DNA from: DATBWZ01 sp036514535
Lineage (GTDB): Bacteria; JAMCPX01; DATBWZ01
Reading direction: 5' to 3'
Length of the DNA: 12,412 nt
NCBI GenBank assembly: GCA_036514535.1
Contig: DATBWZ010000007.1
Location: forward strand, 1 to 12,412
In this document: piece by piece, positions 11,778-12,412 of the stretch
Layout of the letters: each line of letters begins with the position of its first letter
How positions within the stretch are numbered: the stretch's first letter is position 1
Position numbers and translations under genes: made by a program
The notes under the pieces: model-generated
The model's input: only the letters and a program-made list of their open reading frames with translations
The model's database searches: none
Told to the model about the DNA's origin: nothing

Positions 11778-12412
11778 ATGAAGATTGCCGCATTCTTTGA
11801 CGTAGACAAGACTATTCTTTCGGATAACACAGGCACACTTTATCTCAAGTATCTTGCCCGTAAAGGGCTTGTCAGCCGCTTGGAGGTCTGGAGGAGCAGG
11901 TACTGGTTCATAAAATACAGGATGAACCTTGTGGATATGGAGACATTGAGCCGGAGGATAATGCTTGAATATAAGGGAAAGCCGGAGAAAGAAATAGAAG
12001 ATACTTCAAGACAATGGTTTGAGGATATGGGCAGGAATTACATTTATCCTGAAATTAAACAACTTATAGAGAAACACAGGGTTGCGGGGCATGTGCTCCT
12101 GGTTATCACAGCGGGGACAAGGTATACCGCCGGACCAATAGCCGAATTTCTTGGCATCAGGCATGCGCTTTGCACAATCCTAAGGGTGGAGAATTCGTAT
12201 TTTACCGGTGAACTGATTAATCCGATATGCTACGGCAAAGGCAAAGTCCACTGGGCAATAAAATTCGCGGACGAACACGGGATTGATTTAAAAAATAGTT
12301 TTGTTTACACTGACAGCATTACTGATATGCCACTGCTTGAAGAGGTCGGAAATAGGGGAATAGTAAATCCGGACCCAATTATAAGAAGAGTGGCGGCAAA
12401 ACGAGGCTGGCG
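11778..12412 (+). CDS. HAD-superfamily IB phosphatase (phosphoserine-phosphatase-like), 3' end outside window
   Basis: The frame is open from ATG 11778 to the window edge, giving 211 complete codons. HAD motifs are all visible: motif I FFDVDKT with nucleophile Asp8 and Asp10, motif II VITAGT (Thr111), motif III lysine in CYGKGKVHW (Lys154 or Lys156), and motif IV YTDSITDMPLLEEV with Asp179 and Asp183. The helical cap between motifs I and II (about 20-95) fits subfamily IB, which includes phosphoserine phosphatase and many lipid- or metabolite-phosphate phosphatases. The ending NPDPIIRRVAAKRGW is typical of HAD-IB proteins near their C-terminus, so little seems to be missing. There is no Shine-Dalgarno before the ATG. 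The substrate cannot be read from sequence; it is divergent from trpB2. Confidence 0.85.
   Translation, partial: MKIAAFFDVDKTILSDNTGTLYLKYLARKGLVSRLEVWRSRYWFIKYRMNLVDMETLSRRIMLEYKGKPEKEIEDTSRQWFEDMGRNYIYPEIKQLIEKHRVAGHVLLVITAGTRYTAGPIAEFLGIRHALCTILRVENSYFTGELINPICYGKGKVHWAIKFADEHGIDLKNSFVYTDSITDMPLLEEVGNRGIVNPDPIIRRVAAKRGW

Noticed and set aside
1..12412. CRISPR arrays, tRNA or rRNA genes, insertion sequences, toxin-antitoxin pairs, defence genes, riboswitches
   Set aside because: I looked on both strands and saw no regular repeats, cloverleaf-like intergenic stretches, transposase motifs or suitable long leaders; gaps are all under about 130 bases.

Overview
This window looks like ordinary chromosome from a bacterium with a lipopolysaccharide outer membrane. 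It is moderately AT-rich, densely packed, and shows no CRISPR array, tRNA, rRNA, transposase or phage gene. The LapA/LapB-type protein implies LPS. The archaeal-type phosphoglycerate mutase, archaeal-type RNase HII, TrpB2 and a thiolase-like/DUF35 pair are a mix I associate with uncultured anaerobic lineages such as Nitrospirota, Desulfobacterota or Schekmanbacteria. That placement is inference; no marker here fixes the phylum.

Layout. (1) Bases 1-3340, plus strand: the 3' end of nadD, then rsfS, a LapA-LapB-like TPR/zinc-ribbon membrane protein, and apgM, in one tight run. (2) 3430-4453, minus strand: rsmI followed by a small single-pass membrane protein. (3) 4571-7304, plus strand: an archaeal-type rnhB overlapping a polytopic membrane protein with a degenerate spermidine-synthase-like domain. 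(4) 7434-9045, plus strand: a thiolase-fold protein without the usual nucleophilic cysteine and its DUF35 zinc-ribbon/OB-fold partner, behind a perfect consensus promoter. (5) 9029-11659, minus strand: trpB2 then serS; serS converges on and overlaps the DUF35 gene by 17 bases. (6) 11778 to the end, plus strand: a HAD-IB phosphatase cut by the window edge. No gene-free stretch exceeds about 130 bases.

Most of the genes are housekeeping: NAD synthesis, ribosome silencing, rRNA methylation, RNA/DNA hybrid removal, glycolysis, serine tRNA charging and tryptophan synthesis. The two parts that are not routine are the thiolase-like/DUF35 pair, whose active-site changes point to a carbon-carbon lyase or other non-thiolase reaction on an acyl-CoA, and the rnhB-linked membrane protein, which seems to have lost its SAM-binding glycine loop.

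A pattern not tied to one gene is that the promoters of rsmI and the thiolase-like gene, and less clearly the HAD gene, sit so close to the ATG that the transcript would begin within about 0-4 bases of the start codon, with no Shine-Dalgarno sequence. This suggests leaderless mRNAs for first genes of operons, while internal genes and trpB2 have normal Shine-Dalgarno sites. I did not find a clear new multi-gene system such as a defence island or biosynthetic cluster.
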